Shown: positions 23,115-32,704, counted from the first letter of the stretch. The stretch: 64,000 bases of DNA from Glycomyces harbinensis (GCF_900101745.1 NZ_FNAD01000006.1:1-64000), one strand, 5' to 3'. The notes: generated from the letters alone by a model not told the origin. Translations and numbers: made by a program.

Positions 23115-25244
23115 ATGACTGTTGACCAAACTGTGCCCAATGCTGCCGTCAGCGAACCAGGCACTGCGCTCGAAACCCCTGAAACCCCCGAAACCTCCCC
23201 GGCCCCCGAGGCGAACGACACCGTCGTCGCCGAGGTCGTCGCGGTGACCGAGACGGCCGTCGAGGCCGTCCCGGAGACCGTCGAGGCCGAGGCCCCCGCC
23301 GCCGTGCAGGAGGAGTTCACCGTCGAGACCGACGAAGTGACCCTCGCCGAAGACGGCCCGAGCTTCGAAGAGCTCGGCCTGCCGGGCAAGATCACCGCGG
23401 CGCTGGCCGAGCAGGGCATTCACCGGCCCTTCCCGATCCAGGCCGCGACGATCCCCGACGCCCTCGCCGGGCGCGACATCCTCGGCCGCGGCCAGACCGG
23501 CTCGGGCAAGACCCTCGCCTTCGGCCTGCCGACCCTCGCCCGCCTCGCCGCGGGCGGGCGCACCAAGGCCAAGCGCCCCCGTGCGATCATCCTGACCCCG
23601 ACCCGCGAGCTGGCGATCCAGGTCGCCGAGTCGCTGCAGACCTTCGGCGACGCCGTCGGCATCGACATGAAGGTCGTCTGCGGCGGCACGGCGTTCAACC
23701 GCCAGATCGACGCGCTCCGCGGCGGGGTCGACATGCTCGTCGCCACGCCGGGACGCCTGCGCGACCTCATCCGCCGCGGCGAGTGCTCGCTCGACTCGGT
23801 CGAGCTCGCGATCCTCGACGAGGCCGACCAGATGGCCGACATGGGCTTCCTGCCCGAGGTCCAGGAGCTGTTCGACCAGCTGCCCACCGGCGGCCAGCGG
23901 ATGCTCTTCTCGGCCACGCTCGAGCACGAGATCGACGTCCTGGTCAAGAAGTACCTGTCCGACCCGGTCACGCACTCCGTGGACCCGTCGGCCGGTTCGG
24001 TCACCACCATGACCCACCACCTGATGCTCATCGGCCCGCGCGACAAGGCCACCATGACCGCCGCCGTCGCGGCCCGCCCGGGCCTGACGATGGTGTTCGT
24101 GCGGACCCAGCTCGCCGTGGACCGCATCGCCGACGAGCTGCGCGAGTCCGGCGTCAACGCCGAGGGCCTCCACGGCGGCATGTCGCAGATCGACCGCTCG
24201 AAGGTCCTGGACCGCTTCAAGCACGGCCGCCTCGACGCACTGGTGTGCACCGACGTCGCCGCCCGCGGCATCCACGTGGACGGCGTCGACATGGTCCTCC
24301 ACGTCGACCCGCCCAAGACCCACAAGGACTACCTGCACCGCGCCGGTCGCACCGCGCGCGCCGGGGAGTCCGGCCACGTGGCGACCCTGGTGCTGCCGCA
24401 CCAGAACCGCAGCATGTTCAGCCTCATCGAGCGTGCCGGCGTCGAGGCCAAGCGCCACTACGTGAACGACAACTTCGACCCCGAGCTCACCGAGCTCATG
24501 GGCGCCCGGAACTTCACCGACCTGCGCGCGGTCTCGTCCGAGCACCAGGCCACCCGCCACGACGACGAGGTCAAGCGCCTCGAGCGTCAGATCGAGCGCC
24601 TCAAGGAGGACGCCGAGGGCCTGCGGGCCGAGGCGACCCGCCTGCGCGAACAGGCCGAGCGCGAGATGATCGAGGGCCCGTCCAAGCGCCGTGACGACCG
24701 CGGCCCGCGCCGCGACCGCGACGACCGCGGCGGCGAGCGCCGCGGCGGCGGCTACCGGGGCAACCGCGAGGGCGGCTCCAGCGGCGGCTACCGAGGGAAC
24801 CGTGAAGGCGGTTCCGGCGGCGGTTACCGCGGCAACCGCGAAGGCGGCAGCGGCGGCGGCTACCAGGGCAACCGCGAAGGCGGCTACCGAGGCAACCGCG
24901 AGGGCGGTTCCGGTGGCGGCTACCAGGGCAACCGCGAGGGCGGCTACCGGGGCAACCGTGAAGGCGGCTCCAGCGGCGGCTACCGCGGCCAGGGCGGTTC
25001 CGGCGGCGGCTACCAGGGCAACCGTGACGGCGGCTCGTCCTCGGGCGGCTACCGCGGCAACCGCGAGGGCGGCTCGTCCTACGGCGACCGCAGCCGCGGC
25101 GGCTACGGCGACCGTGACAACCGCGGCGCCCGCAGCAGCGACGACCGGGGCGGCCGCGGCGGCTTCCGCGGCGACGACCAGGGCAGCCGGTCCGGCTTCC
25201 GCGGCGACGACCGCGGCGGCCGCGAGCGCCGCGACCGCTGGTAG
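23115..25244 (+). CDS. DEAD-box RNA helicase with Gly/Arg-rich repeat tail
   Basis: 709 aa. An acidic Glu/Thr/Pro/Val-rich N-terminal ~75 residues precede the helicase core: Q-motif region (FEELGLPGKITAAL), QTGSGKT, PTRELA, DEAD (ILDEADQMADMGF), SAT, and the C-terminal lobe with AARGIHVDGVDMV and HRAGRTARAG. A coiled coil (about 480-525) leads to a tail of ~10 GY(R/Q)GNREGG-type repeats and a final RGG-rich region. It remodels structured RNA, for example in ribosome assembly or cold adaptation. ATG 23115 (MTVDQTVPNA) was chosen over an upstream extension that crosses the promoter region. A strong terminator follows. Confidence 0.93.
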   Translation: MTVDQTVPNAAVSEPGTALETPETPETSPAPEANDTVVAEVVAVTETAVEAVPETVEAEAPAAVQEEFTVETDEVTLAEDGPSFEELGLPGKITAALAEQGIHRPFPIQAATIPDALAGRDILGRGQTGSGKTLAFGLPTLARLAAGGRTKAKRPRAIILTPTRELAIQVAESLQTFGDAVGIDMKVVCGGTAFNRQIDALRGGVDMLVATPGRLRDLIRRGECSLDSVELAILDEADQMADMGFLPEVQELFDQLPTGGQRMLFSATLEHEIDVLVKKYLSDPVTHSVDPSAGSVTTMTHHLMLIGPRDKATMTAAVAARPGLTMVFVRTQLAVDRIADELRESGVNAEGLHGGMSQIDRSKVLDRFKHGRLDALVCTDVAARGIHVDGVDMVLHVDPPKTHKDYLHRAGRTARAGESGHVATLVLPHQNRSMFSLIERAGVEAKRHYVNDNFDPELTELMGARNFTDLRAVSSEHQATRHDDEVKRLERQIERLKEDAEGLRAEATRLREQAEREMIEGPSKRRDDRGPRRDRDDRGGERRGGGYRGNREGGSSGGYRGNREGGSGGGYRGNREGGSGGGYQGNREGGYRGNREGGSGGGYQGNREGGYRGNREGGSSGGYRGQGGSGGGYQGNRDGGSSSGGYRGNREGGSSYGDRSRGGYGDRDNRGARSSDDRGGRGGFRGDDQGSRSGFRGDDRGGRERRDRW
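24748..25083 (+). repeat. Coding repeat: GYRGNREGG units
   Basis: About ten in-frame repeats of 8-13 codons, consensus G-Y-(R/Q)-G-N-R-(E/D)-G with variable Ser/Gly spacers, encode the low-complexity tail of the DEAD helicase. Such Arg/Gly/Tyr-rich tails bind RNA and can promote condensate formation. The near-identical units make copy-number change by slippage likely. Confidence 0.85.
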
Positions 25245-25256
25245 TCGATAGACCAT

Positions 25257-25310
25257 GAAGCGGCCCTGGGGCCGCCCGCCCGATCCGGGCGGGTTCCCCA
25301 GGGCCGCTTC
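25257..25310 (+). terminator. Terminator of the DEAD helicase gene
   Basis: Long two-part hairpin: outer arms GAAGCGGCCCTGGGG and CCCCAGGGCCGCTTC (15 bp, perfect) and inner arms CCCGCCC/GGGCGGG with a 5-base loop. Confidence 0.85.
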
Positions 25311-25408
25311 GCATTTGTAGACCCCGCTCCCCGGCGTGAGGGATCGGGTCCTCGCGGTGACCGGGTACTCTGAGAAGGTTTCCCTTCCGCCACTCCAGAG
25401 AGTCCCGC

Positions 25409-27430
25409 ATGGACACCCCCTCGCGAACGGCAGCGGCGCTCGGCGTCGACTTCGGCACCCACCACACGGTCGCGACCGTCCTGCGCGCCGACGGACGACG
25501 CCACCAGCTGCTCTTCGACGGCAGCCCGCTGCTGCCCTCGGGGATCTATCTCGACACCGAAGCGGTCGTCCACGTGGGACGCGACGCCGCCCGTGAAGGC
25601 CGCCTGCGCCCCGAACGCTACGAGCGCAACCCCAAGCTCCGCCTCGACGCACCCTCGATCCTCTTGGGGGACCGGGAGGTCCCGGTCCGCGACGCGGTCG
25701 CGGCGGTCCTGCGGCGGGTCGTCGCCGAGTGCGGCACGGTCGCGGGCCCGCCCAGGTCGGTCACGGTCACCGTGCCCGCGGGCTGGGGCCCGGCCCGACG
25801 CCACACCGTCGCCGACGCCGCTCTCGCGGCCGGCGCCGCATCCCCGGTCCTGCTTCCCGAACCGGTGGCCGCCGCGCGGTACTTCACCGAGGTCCTCGGC
25901 CACGAGCTGGCCCCCGGCCGGGCGCTCGTCGTCTTCGACCTCGGCGCCGGGACCTTCGACGCGAGCGCCGTGTCGCGCACCGCGACCGGCCACGAGGTGC
26001 TGGCCGTCGACGGTTCCGACCGGATCGGCGGGCACTACCTCGACCAGGCCCTGGTCGACCACCTCGGCGGGCGCTACATCGGGGAGCGCGCCGACCGCTG
26101 GGGTTCGCTGCTGGACCCCGACGCCGGGAGCGAGACGCTGCGGCAGCGCTTCGCCCTCTACGACGAGGTGCGGGAAGCCAAGGAGCGCCTCTCGCGCGGC
26201 ACGGTCACCGAGGTCGTGGTGCCCGGGTTCGCGAACGAGGAGATGCTGACCCGCTCCGAACTCGAACTCCTGGCCCGCCCGCTCCTGGCCCGGGCGGTGG
26301 CGATCACCAAGGCCGTCATCCGTGAGGCGGGCCTGAGCCCCGAGCAGGTCGCCGGCGTCTTCATGGTCGGCGGCGCGAGCCGGATGCCGTTGGCCGCCAC
26401 CATGATCCACCAGGAACTCGGCATCGCCCCGACGCTCATCGAACAGCCGGAGCTGGTGGTCAGCGAAGGCGCGGTCGCCGCGGCGCCGCCACCCGAGCCA
26501 CCTGCGCCGCGGCTCGGGGCCGCACCGCCTCCGTACATTCCGGCCCTCGTTGCCCCGGTCGGCGCCCCGGTCTCCGGCGGTCCGGTCACCGCGCCGCTGC
26601 TCGGCATCCTGTCCTCCCGCGATCCCGCCCCCGAGCGCCGGTCCGCGCCCTGGCTGCTCGCCGCCGTCGTCGTGCTCGCCCTCGTTCTGGTCTCCGGCCT
26701 GACCTGGTTCATCACCGAGTACTCGAATCGCGCGGACGACTCGCCCGGCGACGGGAGCGCCGCTTCGAACGGGCCGAATCCGTCGTCCGACGGCGACGAG
26801 CCCGACTCGGACGAACCCGTGGCCTGGGGCGACGTCGAGATCACCGCGATCGAGACGATGCCGACCTCGATCACCGTCCACACCAGCGCAAGCGGCGACA
26901 TGACCGGGTGCACCGCCGTGCTCGACGCGGGTGCGGGAGCCGGTGTCGAGCCGGGACTGGACTGCGCGGAGTTCGTCGTGGACGGCCTCTGGGCGAACAC
27001 GGAGTACGAGGTCCTCCTGTACGGCCCCGGCGACGATCCGGCCGATGCCGACGGCGAGCCGATCGGCGACACCGCCCACACGCCGATGCAGACCGGCGAG
27101 GTGTACTGGGACTGCCCGACGGACCGCGAGTACTGCCGCAATCAGGGCGGCGAGCCGGGCATCCGGGGCGAGCCGGACGAGGCCGCGGCCATCGCGTACG
27201 CGTCGGTGGGGGAGGTCTTCGACCTGGTCTGCTACGAGACCGGTGACCTCATCACGCCCAGAGGAGACGGCGAGCCCGAGGGCTTCTGGGACTACCACCC
27301 CGGCAAGGACGCCTCCGACGTCATGGTCGAGGTGGTGCTGAGCCAGGGGGAGGTCGGGTACCTCCCGTTCGTGTGGCTGGTCGTCGACCCCGCCGACGTG
27401 AACTCGCTCGGGGGCGTGCGGCCCTGCTGA
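25409..27430 (+). CDS. Membrane-spanning Hsp70-like protein
   Basis: 673 aa. Residues 8-355 form an Hsp70/actin-type ATPase: phosphate loop 1 GVDFGTHHTVATV, phosphate loop 2 FDLGAGTFDASA and adenosine motif VGGASRMP. The peptide-binding domain of DnaK is absent. Instead a Pro/Ala-rich linker leads to one TM helix (about 412-434, WLLAAVVVLALVLVSG) and an extracytoplasmic part with an Asp/Ser-rich linker, a fibronectin-III-like stretch (about 470-540) and a C-terminal domain of about 120 residues; six Cys in the outside part could form disulfides. This suggests an ATP-dependent sensor or scaffold across the membrane. ATG 25409 is the only sensible start. It stands alone, convergent with DoxX. 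Confidence 0.88.
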   Translation: MDTPSRTAAALGVDFGTHHTVATVLRADGRRHQLLFDGSPLLPSGIYLDTEAVVHVGRDAAREGRLRPERYERNPKLRLDAPSILLGDREVPVRDAVAAVLRRVVAECGTVAGPPRSVTVTVPAGWGPARRHTVADAALAAGAASPVLLPEPVAAARYFTEVLGHELAPGRALVVFDLGAGTFDASAVSRTATGHEVLAVDGSDRIGGHYLDQALVDHLGGRYIGERADRWGSLLDPDAGSETLRQRFALYDEVREAKERLSRGTVTEVVVPGFANEEMLTRSELELLARPLLARAVAITKAVIREAGLSPEQVAGVFMVGGASRMPLAATMIHQELGIAPTLIEQPELVVSEGAVAAAPPPEPPAPRLGAAPPPYIPALVAPVGAPVSGGPVTAPLLGILSSRDPAPERRSAPWLLAAVVVLALVLVSGLTWFITEYSNRADDSPGDGSAASNGPNPSSDGDEPDSDEPVAWGDVEITAIETMPTSITVHTSASGDMTGCTAVLDAGAGAGVEPGLDCAEFVVDGLWANTEYEVLLYGPGDDPADADGEPIGDTAHTPMQTGEVYWDCPTDREYCRNQGGEPGIRGEPDEAAAIAYASVGEVFDLVCYETGDLITPRGDGEPEGFWDYHPGKDASDVMVEVVLSQGEVGYLPFVWLVVDPADVNSLGGVRPC

Positions 27431-27438
27431 AAGACGGG

Positions 27439-27470
27439 CCGGGCGGCGCCGCGGGAACGGCGCCGCCCGG
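27439..27470. terminator. Bidirectional terminator, Hsp70-like / DoxX
   Basis: Perfect 13 bp stem (CCGGGCGGCGCCG with its complement) and a 6-base loop between two convergent genes. Confidence 0.8.
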
Positions 27471-27482
27471 GCCTCGCCGAGA

Positions 27483-27929
27483 TCAGGCCGGGCTCTCGGC
27501 CGGCACCGGTCGCGTCCCGACCTCCTTCTTGTTGAGCCACAGGGAGTCGACCGCCAAGGCGCCGCCGCCGGAGAACCCGATGGCGATGGAGATGGCGGCC
27601 AGCAGCAGCACGTACTCGTAGCCGCCGTCCCTGGAGTAGAACCCTCCGTCGAGGTGCACGAAGTACATCGCGCCGAGCATGACGCCCGCGAGGGCGAGTC
27701 CCGCCAGAGGTAGGAGCGCTCCCACAATAAGCGCGACGCCGCCGATGAGCTCGGCGGCCACCGTGAAGTAGGCCGACAGCGTGGGTGCCGGGATGCCCAT
27801 GCCCTCGAATCCCTGCACGGTCGCGTCCATGCCGTTGACGCTGAACTTCTGCCAGCCGTGCGCGATGAAGACCACGCCGAGCATGACGCGTCCGATGAGG
27901 AGTCCGATCGGTTGAAGTCTTGCGATCAT
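27483..27929 (-). CDS. DoxX-family membrane protein
   Basis: 148 aa with four predicted TM helices. Family landmarks are RVMLGVVFIAHGWQKF in the first helix and FTVAAELIGGVALIVG in the second. DoxX proteins are small inner-membrane proteins linked to redox and thiol stress, some in complexes with superoxide dismutase or sulfurtransferases. The gene stands alone; an operator-like palindrome GTTGAATGTTCAAC lies about 100 bases upstream (28026-28039). Confidence 0.9.
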   Translation of the reverse strand: MIARLQPIGLLIGRVMLGVVFIAHGWQKFSVNGMDATVQGFEGMGIPAPTLSAYFTVAAELIGGVALIVGALLPLAGLALAGVMLGAMYFVHLDGGFYSRDGGYEYVLLLAAISIAIGFSGGGALAVDSLWLNKKEVGTRPVPAESPA

Positions 27930-28025
27930 ATGCCCTCCAAGGGGGAATGCTGCCCCTGGCGACGGGCCGATTGACTACATCGGACGGCGGTCGGCGCTGA
28001 CCGCCCGGGAACCGGGGCAGGTTGG

Positions 28026-28039
28026 GTTGAATGTTCAAC
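28026..28039. promoter_or_regulatory. Palindromic operator candidate upstream of doxX
   Basis: Perfect palindrome GTTGAA-TG-TTCAAC in an AT-rich part of the DoxX upstream region. Sites of this shape are bound by MarR- and TetR-type repressors, which often control DoxX genes. The regulator is not identified; the nearby TetR gene is a candidate. Confidence 0.45.
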
Positions 28040-28074
28040 TAACCCAGGAGCCTATCAAGGAGCATAGACATCTG

Positions 28075-28099
28075 TAAATATGCCCGGTCTGAGTATTTA
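28075..28099. promoter_or_regulatory. AT-rich inverted repeat TAAATA/TATTTA
   Basis: TAAATA and TATTTA are separated by 13 bases in one of the most AT-rich spots of the window, upstream of DoxX and downstream of the TetR gene. It could be part of the DoxX promoter or a second operator. Confidence 0.35.
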
Positions 28100-28186
28100 T
28101 GTTTCGCGATCTGCAACGCGATGCCGCCGTGGCGAAAGTGGCCGCAGACCGCCGTCCGCGCCGCAGCGCCGCAGGCACTGCCGCCC

Positions 28187-28759
28187 TCAGTGGCGGCGGA
28201 CCGCTTCCTCCACGAGCTTGAGGATGCGGCCGATGTCCAGGTCGTCCCGGCCGGTCGCCAGGTAGCGGACCAGGCCGTCGTACATCAGCGTGAGGAACCC
28301 GCCCAGGACCTCGATGTCGACGTCGGTGCGCAGCACACCGATCTCCCGCTGGTGCTCCAGCCGCTCGCGGCTGGCCTCGGCGATCGCCTCGCGGCGCCGC
28401 CCCCACGCCTCGGCGAACTCGGGATCGGTGCGCAGCCGCCGCGCCACCTCCAACTGCGTCCCCAGCCATCCGGCGATCTCGGGCTTGTCCGCGCCCGACG
28501 TCAGGTCCTGCATGACCCCGACGAGGCCCCGCTCGGCCACCGTCGCCGCCATCTCGGCCGCGTCCACCGAGGCCACGGCCAGGAACAGGGCGTCCTTGTC
28601 CCGGAAGTGGTGGAAGATCGCACCGCGCGAGAGCCCCGTGGCCTCCTCGAGCCGCCGCACGGTCGCACCCTCGTAGCCGAAACGGGCGAAACACGAGCGG
28701 GCGCCGTCGAGGATCTGCTGACGGCGCGAGTCGAGGTGTTCTTGGCTGACGCGAGGCAC
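28187..28759 (-). CDS. TetR-family regulator, AcnR-like
   Basis: 190 aa. The N-terminal HTH is SRRQQILDGARSCFARFGYE through LSRGAIFHHFRDKDALF. Together with the start VPRVSQEHLDSRR and the C-terminal all-helical domain this closely resembles AcnR, the aconitase repressor of mycobacteria and corynebacteria. In those genomes the gene follows acn; here no aconitase gene is in the window. GTG 28759 was chosen because homologues begin at this VPRVS-type sequence; the longer frame to 28789 has no support. Confidence 0.85.
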   Translation of the reverse strand: MPRVSQEHLDSRRQQILDGARSCFARFGYEGATVRRLEEATGLSRGAIFHHFRDKDALFLAVASVDAAEMAATVAERGLVGVMQDLTSGADKPEIAGWLGTQLEVARRLRTDPEFAEAWGRRREAIAEASRERLEHQREIGVLRTDVDIEVLGGFLTLMYDGLVRYLATGRDDLDIGRILKLVEEAVRRH

Positions 28760-28850
28760 CCGGCAATCTTGCCACCTGGCGTTGGCCACCGGCCATGCAG
28801 TCGCCTACCGTTGGGCGGGTAGATCCGCGGTGACGACGGGGGAGAGGCGC

Positions 28851-29054
28851 ATGAAGCAGAGCGATTTCTGGGACCGGATGAACGAGACCTTCGGCCCGAC
28901 GTACGCGCGCTCGGTCGCCTCCGACCACAGTCTGGGGCAGCTCGGCGGCCGCACCATCGACCAGGCGCTCTCCGAGGGCGAGAACGCGAAGGCCGTGTGG
29001 ATGGCCGTCTGCCGCGCCTGGCCGGAGCGGGTCCCCTCGCGCCTCGTGCGCTGA
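28851..29054 (+). CDS. DUF3046 protein
   Basis: 67 aa. The signature of the family is visible: [29 protein letters not shown] and a C-terminal [18 protein letters not shown]. The family is typically found just upstream of recA in Actinomycetota, as here; function unknown. ATG 28851 has GGGGGAGAG upstream. Confidence 0.92.
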   Translation: MKQSDFWDRMNETFGPTYARSVASDHSLGQLGGRTIDQALSEGENAKAVWMAVCRAWPERVPSRLVR

Positions 29055-29065
29055 CCCGGAACCCC

Positions 29066-29209
29066 GCGGACCGGGCTTTCCGCGACCCCGCGAGCCGTGC
29101 TTCCCCCAGCTCTGCGAACCGCGCCTTTTTCATCGCTGCGAACCGTGCTTTTTTCATCTCCGCGAACCGTGCTTTTTTCATCTCTGCGAGATGTGCCCTG
29201 TTCGAACAT
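29066..29209. repeat. Six 24-bp tandem repeats upstream of recA
   Basis: Units begin at 29066, 29090, 29114, 29138, 29162 and 29186, exactly 24 bases apart. Units 4 and 5 are almost identical (GCGAACCGTGCTTTTTTCAT plus 4 bases); units 1, 2 and 6 are degenerate. The T6 runs are striking in this GC-rich genome. The array fills the gap between DUF3046 and the recA promoter, ending about 15 bases before the -35 element. Confidence 0.85.
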
Positions 29210-29223
29210 GCCGTTGTTCTAGG

Positions 29224-29246
29224 TTGTCGGGGGATGCGACTACCGT
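29224..29246 (+). promoter_or_regulatory. recA promoter, PafBC (RecA-NDp) type
   Basis: TTGTCGGGG, an 8-base spacer and TACCGT match the LexA-independent DNA-damage promoter known from mycobacterial recA (TTGTCRGTG-N8-TAnnnT) with one mismatch in the upstream half. Transcription should start near 29253, giving a leader of about 37 bases that carries the GGAGG ribosome-binding site of recA. Confidence 0.75.
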
Positions 29247-29289
29247 ATTCGACATGGCTAAGCAGACAGGATCCACCAGGGGAGGCGGG

Positions 29290-30313
<1,024 letters not shown>

Positions 30314-30339
<26 letters not shown>

Positions 30340-30850
30340 GCCGAACGATCCCGAGGCGGCCCGGCAGTACTGTCTCCAACTGCTGTCGGGCCGGCCCAGG
30401 ACCCGTACCGAACTCGGCGACTCGATGCGCCGCAAGGGCTTCGAGGAGACGATCGTGGCCGAGATCCTGGAGCGCTACGCCGAAGTCGGCCTCATCGACG
30501 ACGCCGTCTTCGCTCGCGCCTGGGTCGACTCGCGCCACCGCAGCCGCGGCCTGTCGAAGAAGGTCCTCGCCGGGGAGCTGCGCCGCAAGGGCGTCGACCC
30601 CGACTTCGTCGAGGCCGCCGTCGAAGCGGTCAGCGACGAGGACGAGCGCGAGGCCGCCCTCGCGCTCGCCCGCCGCCGCTACCGCTCGCTCGCCGGCCAG
30701 CCCGACGAGGCCGTCCTGCGCAAGCTCGTCGGGATGCTCGCCCGCAAGGGCTACGGCTCGGGCGTGGCGATCCCCGTGGTCAAGCAGGTCCTCGCCGAAG
30801 CCGAGAGCGAGGCCGCCGAACTGCTCGACGTCGACGCCCACTTCGAATAG
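30314..30850 (+). CDS. recX: RecA regulator RecX
   Basis: 178 aa helical-repeat protein that binds RecA filaments and limits recombinase activity. RecX landmarks are [32 protein letters not shown] and [22 protein letters not shown] start at 30314 places it 26 bases inside recA, giving tight coupling; no better start lies downstream within the conserved part. Length is usual for actinobacterial RecX. Confidence 0.93.
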
Positions 30851-30990
30851 CGGGACGCCGCACGACCCGCGCACCGGGAAGTGCGCACGCCGCGCCCGCC
30901 CGCACCGCGAATCGAAGGCCGGCGCCGATTCTCCAGCTCACGCCCCGGTACGGCCCCCGCCGCCACCGGGGCCTTCGGCGTTCCAGGATT

Positions 30991-31000
30991 CGGAATGCGG
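30991..31000 (+). promoter_or_regulatory. Shared element upstream of serA
   Basis: CGGAATGCGG followed after 7 bases by GTAAGG. The same CGGAATGCGG, followed by TTAAGG, lies upstream of leuB (32763). The copy here is 102 bases before the serA start and lacks the right-hand arm found at leuB. Confidence 0.4.
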
Positions 31001-31101
31001 CAGGTCGGTAAGGCGCCGTTAACGCGTTCGACATACCATTGGCGCCGACGACGCAGCGCCGCGCCCGGTCCTCCGTCTCTCCTTACCTTTGCGAGGTATC
31101 C

Positions 31102-32700
31102 ATGACCGAACCGAAACCCGTGGTGGTCATCGCCGACCCACTCGCGCCCGCTGCGATCGAGGTCCTCTCCGGAGACTTCGACGTCCGGGAGATCGACGGT
31201 ACGAACGTGGAGTCCCTCCACGCCGCGCTGGTCGACGCCGATGCCGTGATCGTCCGCTCCGCCACCACCATCGACGCGCCGGCCCTGGAGCACGCGCCCA
31301 AGCTCAAGGTCGTCGCCCGCGCCGGCGTCGGACTCGACAACGTCGACCTGCCCGCCGCCACCGAACGCGGCGTCATGGTCGTCAACGCCCCGACCTCCAA
31401 CATCGTCTCCGCCGCCGAGCAGGCCATCACGCTGCTGCTCGCCAGCGCGCGCCACATCGCCCGCGCCGACGCCTCGCTGCGCGCCGGGCGCTGGGACCGC
31501 AAGAAGTTCACCGGCGTCGAGATCCAGGGCAAGACCCTCGGCGTGGTCGGCTTCGGCAAGATCGGTCAGCTCGTCACCACCCGCATGCAGGCCTTCGACA
31601 TGGACGTCGTCGCCTACGACCCGTACGCCCAGCCCGCGCTCGCCGCGAAGCTCGGCGTCCGCCTCGTGGACCTCGACACCCTGCTCGCGTCCGCGGACTT
31701 CATCACGATCCACCTGCCGAAGACCCCCGAGACCGTCGGGATCATCGGCGAGGACGCACTGAACAAGGTCAAGCCCGGGGTGCGGATCGTCAACGCCGCG
31801 CGCGGCGGCCTGATCGACGAGGCCGCGCTCGCCGAGGCCCTCAAGGACGGCCGCGTCGCCGCCGCCGGCCTCGACGTGTTCGTCAAGGAGCCGTGCACCG
31901 ACTCGCCGCTGTTCGCCCTCGACAACGTCGTGGCCGCGCCGCACCTGGGCGCCTCCACCCGCGAGGCCCAGGACAACGCCGGCCTCGCGGTCGCCAAGAG
32001 CGTCAAGCTCGCGCTGTCGGGCGAGTTCGTGCCCGACGCCGCGAACGTCCAGGCGGGCGGCGTGGTCCACGAGGCCGTGCGCCCGCTCCTGCCGCTGGCC
32101 GAGCGCCTGGGCCGCACCTTCAACGCGCTGTCCGGCTCCGCCGTCCAGTCGGTGACGGTCGAGGTCCGCGGCGAGGTCGTCGCGCACGACGTGACCGTGC
32201 TCCAGCTGGCCGCCTCCAAGGGCCTGTTCGTGGACGTGGCCGACTCGGTCACCTACGTGAACGCCCCGCTGGTGGCCGAGCAGCGCGGTGTCGAGGTCGG
32301 CCTGTTCACCGCGCAGGAGTCGCTGGAGTACCAGACGCTGCTGACGCTCAAGGGCGCCATGGTCGACGGCCGGGGTCTCACGGTCTCGGGCACGATCAGC
32401 CCCGGACCGCACGGCGGCCTGCGGCTGACCGAGATCGACGGCTTCGAGCTCGACATCGACCTGGACGGCTCGCTGCTGTTCCTGCGCTACACCGACCGCC
32501 CCGGCGTGGTCGGCCTCATCGGCGGGACCCTGGGAGACCTGGGCATCAACATCGCCGCGATGCAGGTGGCCCGCAAGGCCGCCGGCGGCGAGGCCGTCAT
32601 GGCGATGGCCCTCGACGCGCCGGTGCCCGCAGAGGTGCTCGGCCGCATCAAGGACGCGGTCGGCGCCACGGGCGTCAAGGCCGTGACCCTTGAGGACTAG
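31102..32700 (+). CDS. serA: D-3-phosphoglycerate dehydrogenase
   Basis: 532 aa; first step of serine synthesis, 3-phosphoglycerate to 3-phosphohydroxypyruvate with NAD+. It has the long actinobacterial form: substrate/NAD domains with GVVGFGKIGQLV, the catalytic-site regions NAARGGLIDEAAL and VVAAPHLGASTREAQ, then an intervening domain and a C-terminal ACT domain (RYTDRPGVVGLIGGTL, GINIAAMQVAR) that senses serine. ATG 31102 lies after GCGAGG; the frame upstream is open but unconserved. It is followed by leuB and ilvE on the same strand, each with its own upstream signals. Confidence 0.96.
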   Translation: MTEPKPVVVIADPLAPAAIEVLSGDFDVREIDGTNVESLHAALVDADAVIVRSATTIDAPALEHAPKLKVVARAGVGLDNVDLPAATERGVMVVNAPTSNIVSAAEQAITLLLASARHIARADASLRAGRWDRKKFTGVEIQGKTLGVVGFGKIGQLVTTRMQAFDMDVVAYDPYAQPALAAKLGVRLVDLDTLLASADFITIHLPKTPETVGIIGEDALNKVKPGVRIVNAARGGLIDEAALAEALKDGRVAAAGLDVFVKEPCTDSPLFALDNVVAAPHLGASTREAQDNAGLAVAKSVKLALSGEFVPDAANVQAGGVVHEAVRPLLPLAERLGRTFNALSGSAVQSVTVEVRGEVVAHDVTVLQLAASKGLFVDVADSVTYVNAPLVAEQRGVEVGLFTAQESLEYQTLLTLKGAMVDGRGLTVSGTISPGPHGGLRLTEIDGFELDIDLDGSLLFLRYTDRPGVVGLIGGTLGDLGINIAAMQVARKAAGGEAVMAMALDAPVPAEVLGRIKDAVGATGVKAVTLED

Positions 32701-32704
32701 CGCT

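Noticed and set aside
29189-29222. Possible LexA/SOS box before recA (GTTCGAAC and GTTCT nearby)
   Set aside because: The halves are not at the GAAC-N4-GTTC spacing; the PafBC-type promoter downstream explains damage control better.
29254-29289. Longer recA start at ATG 29254
   Set aside because: It lies at the expected transcription start of the recA promoter and is conceivable, but the GGAGG site and alignment with other RecA proteins favour 29290.
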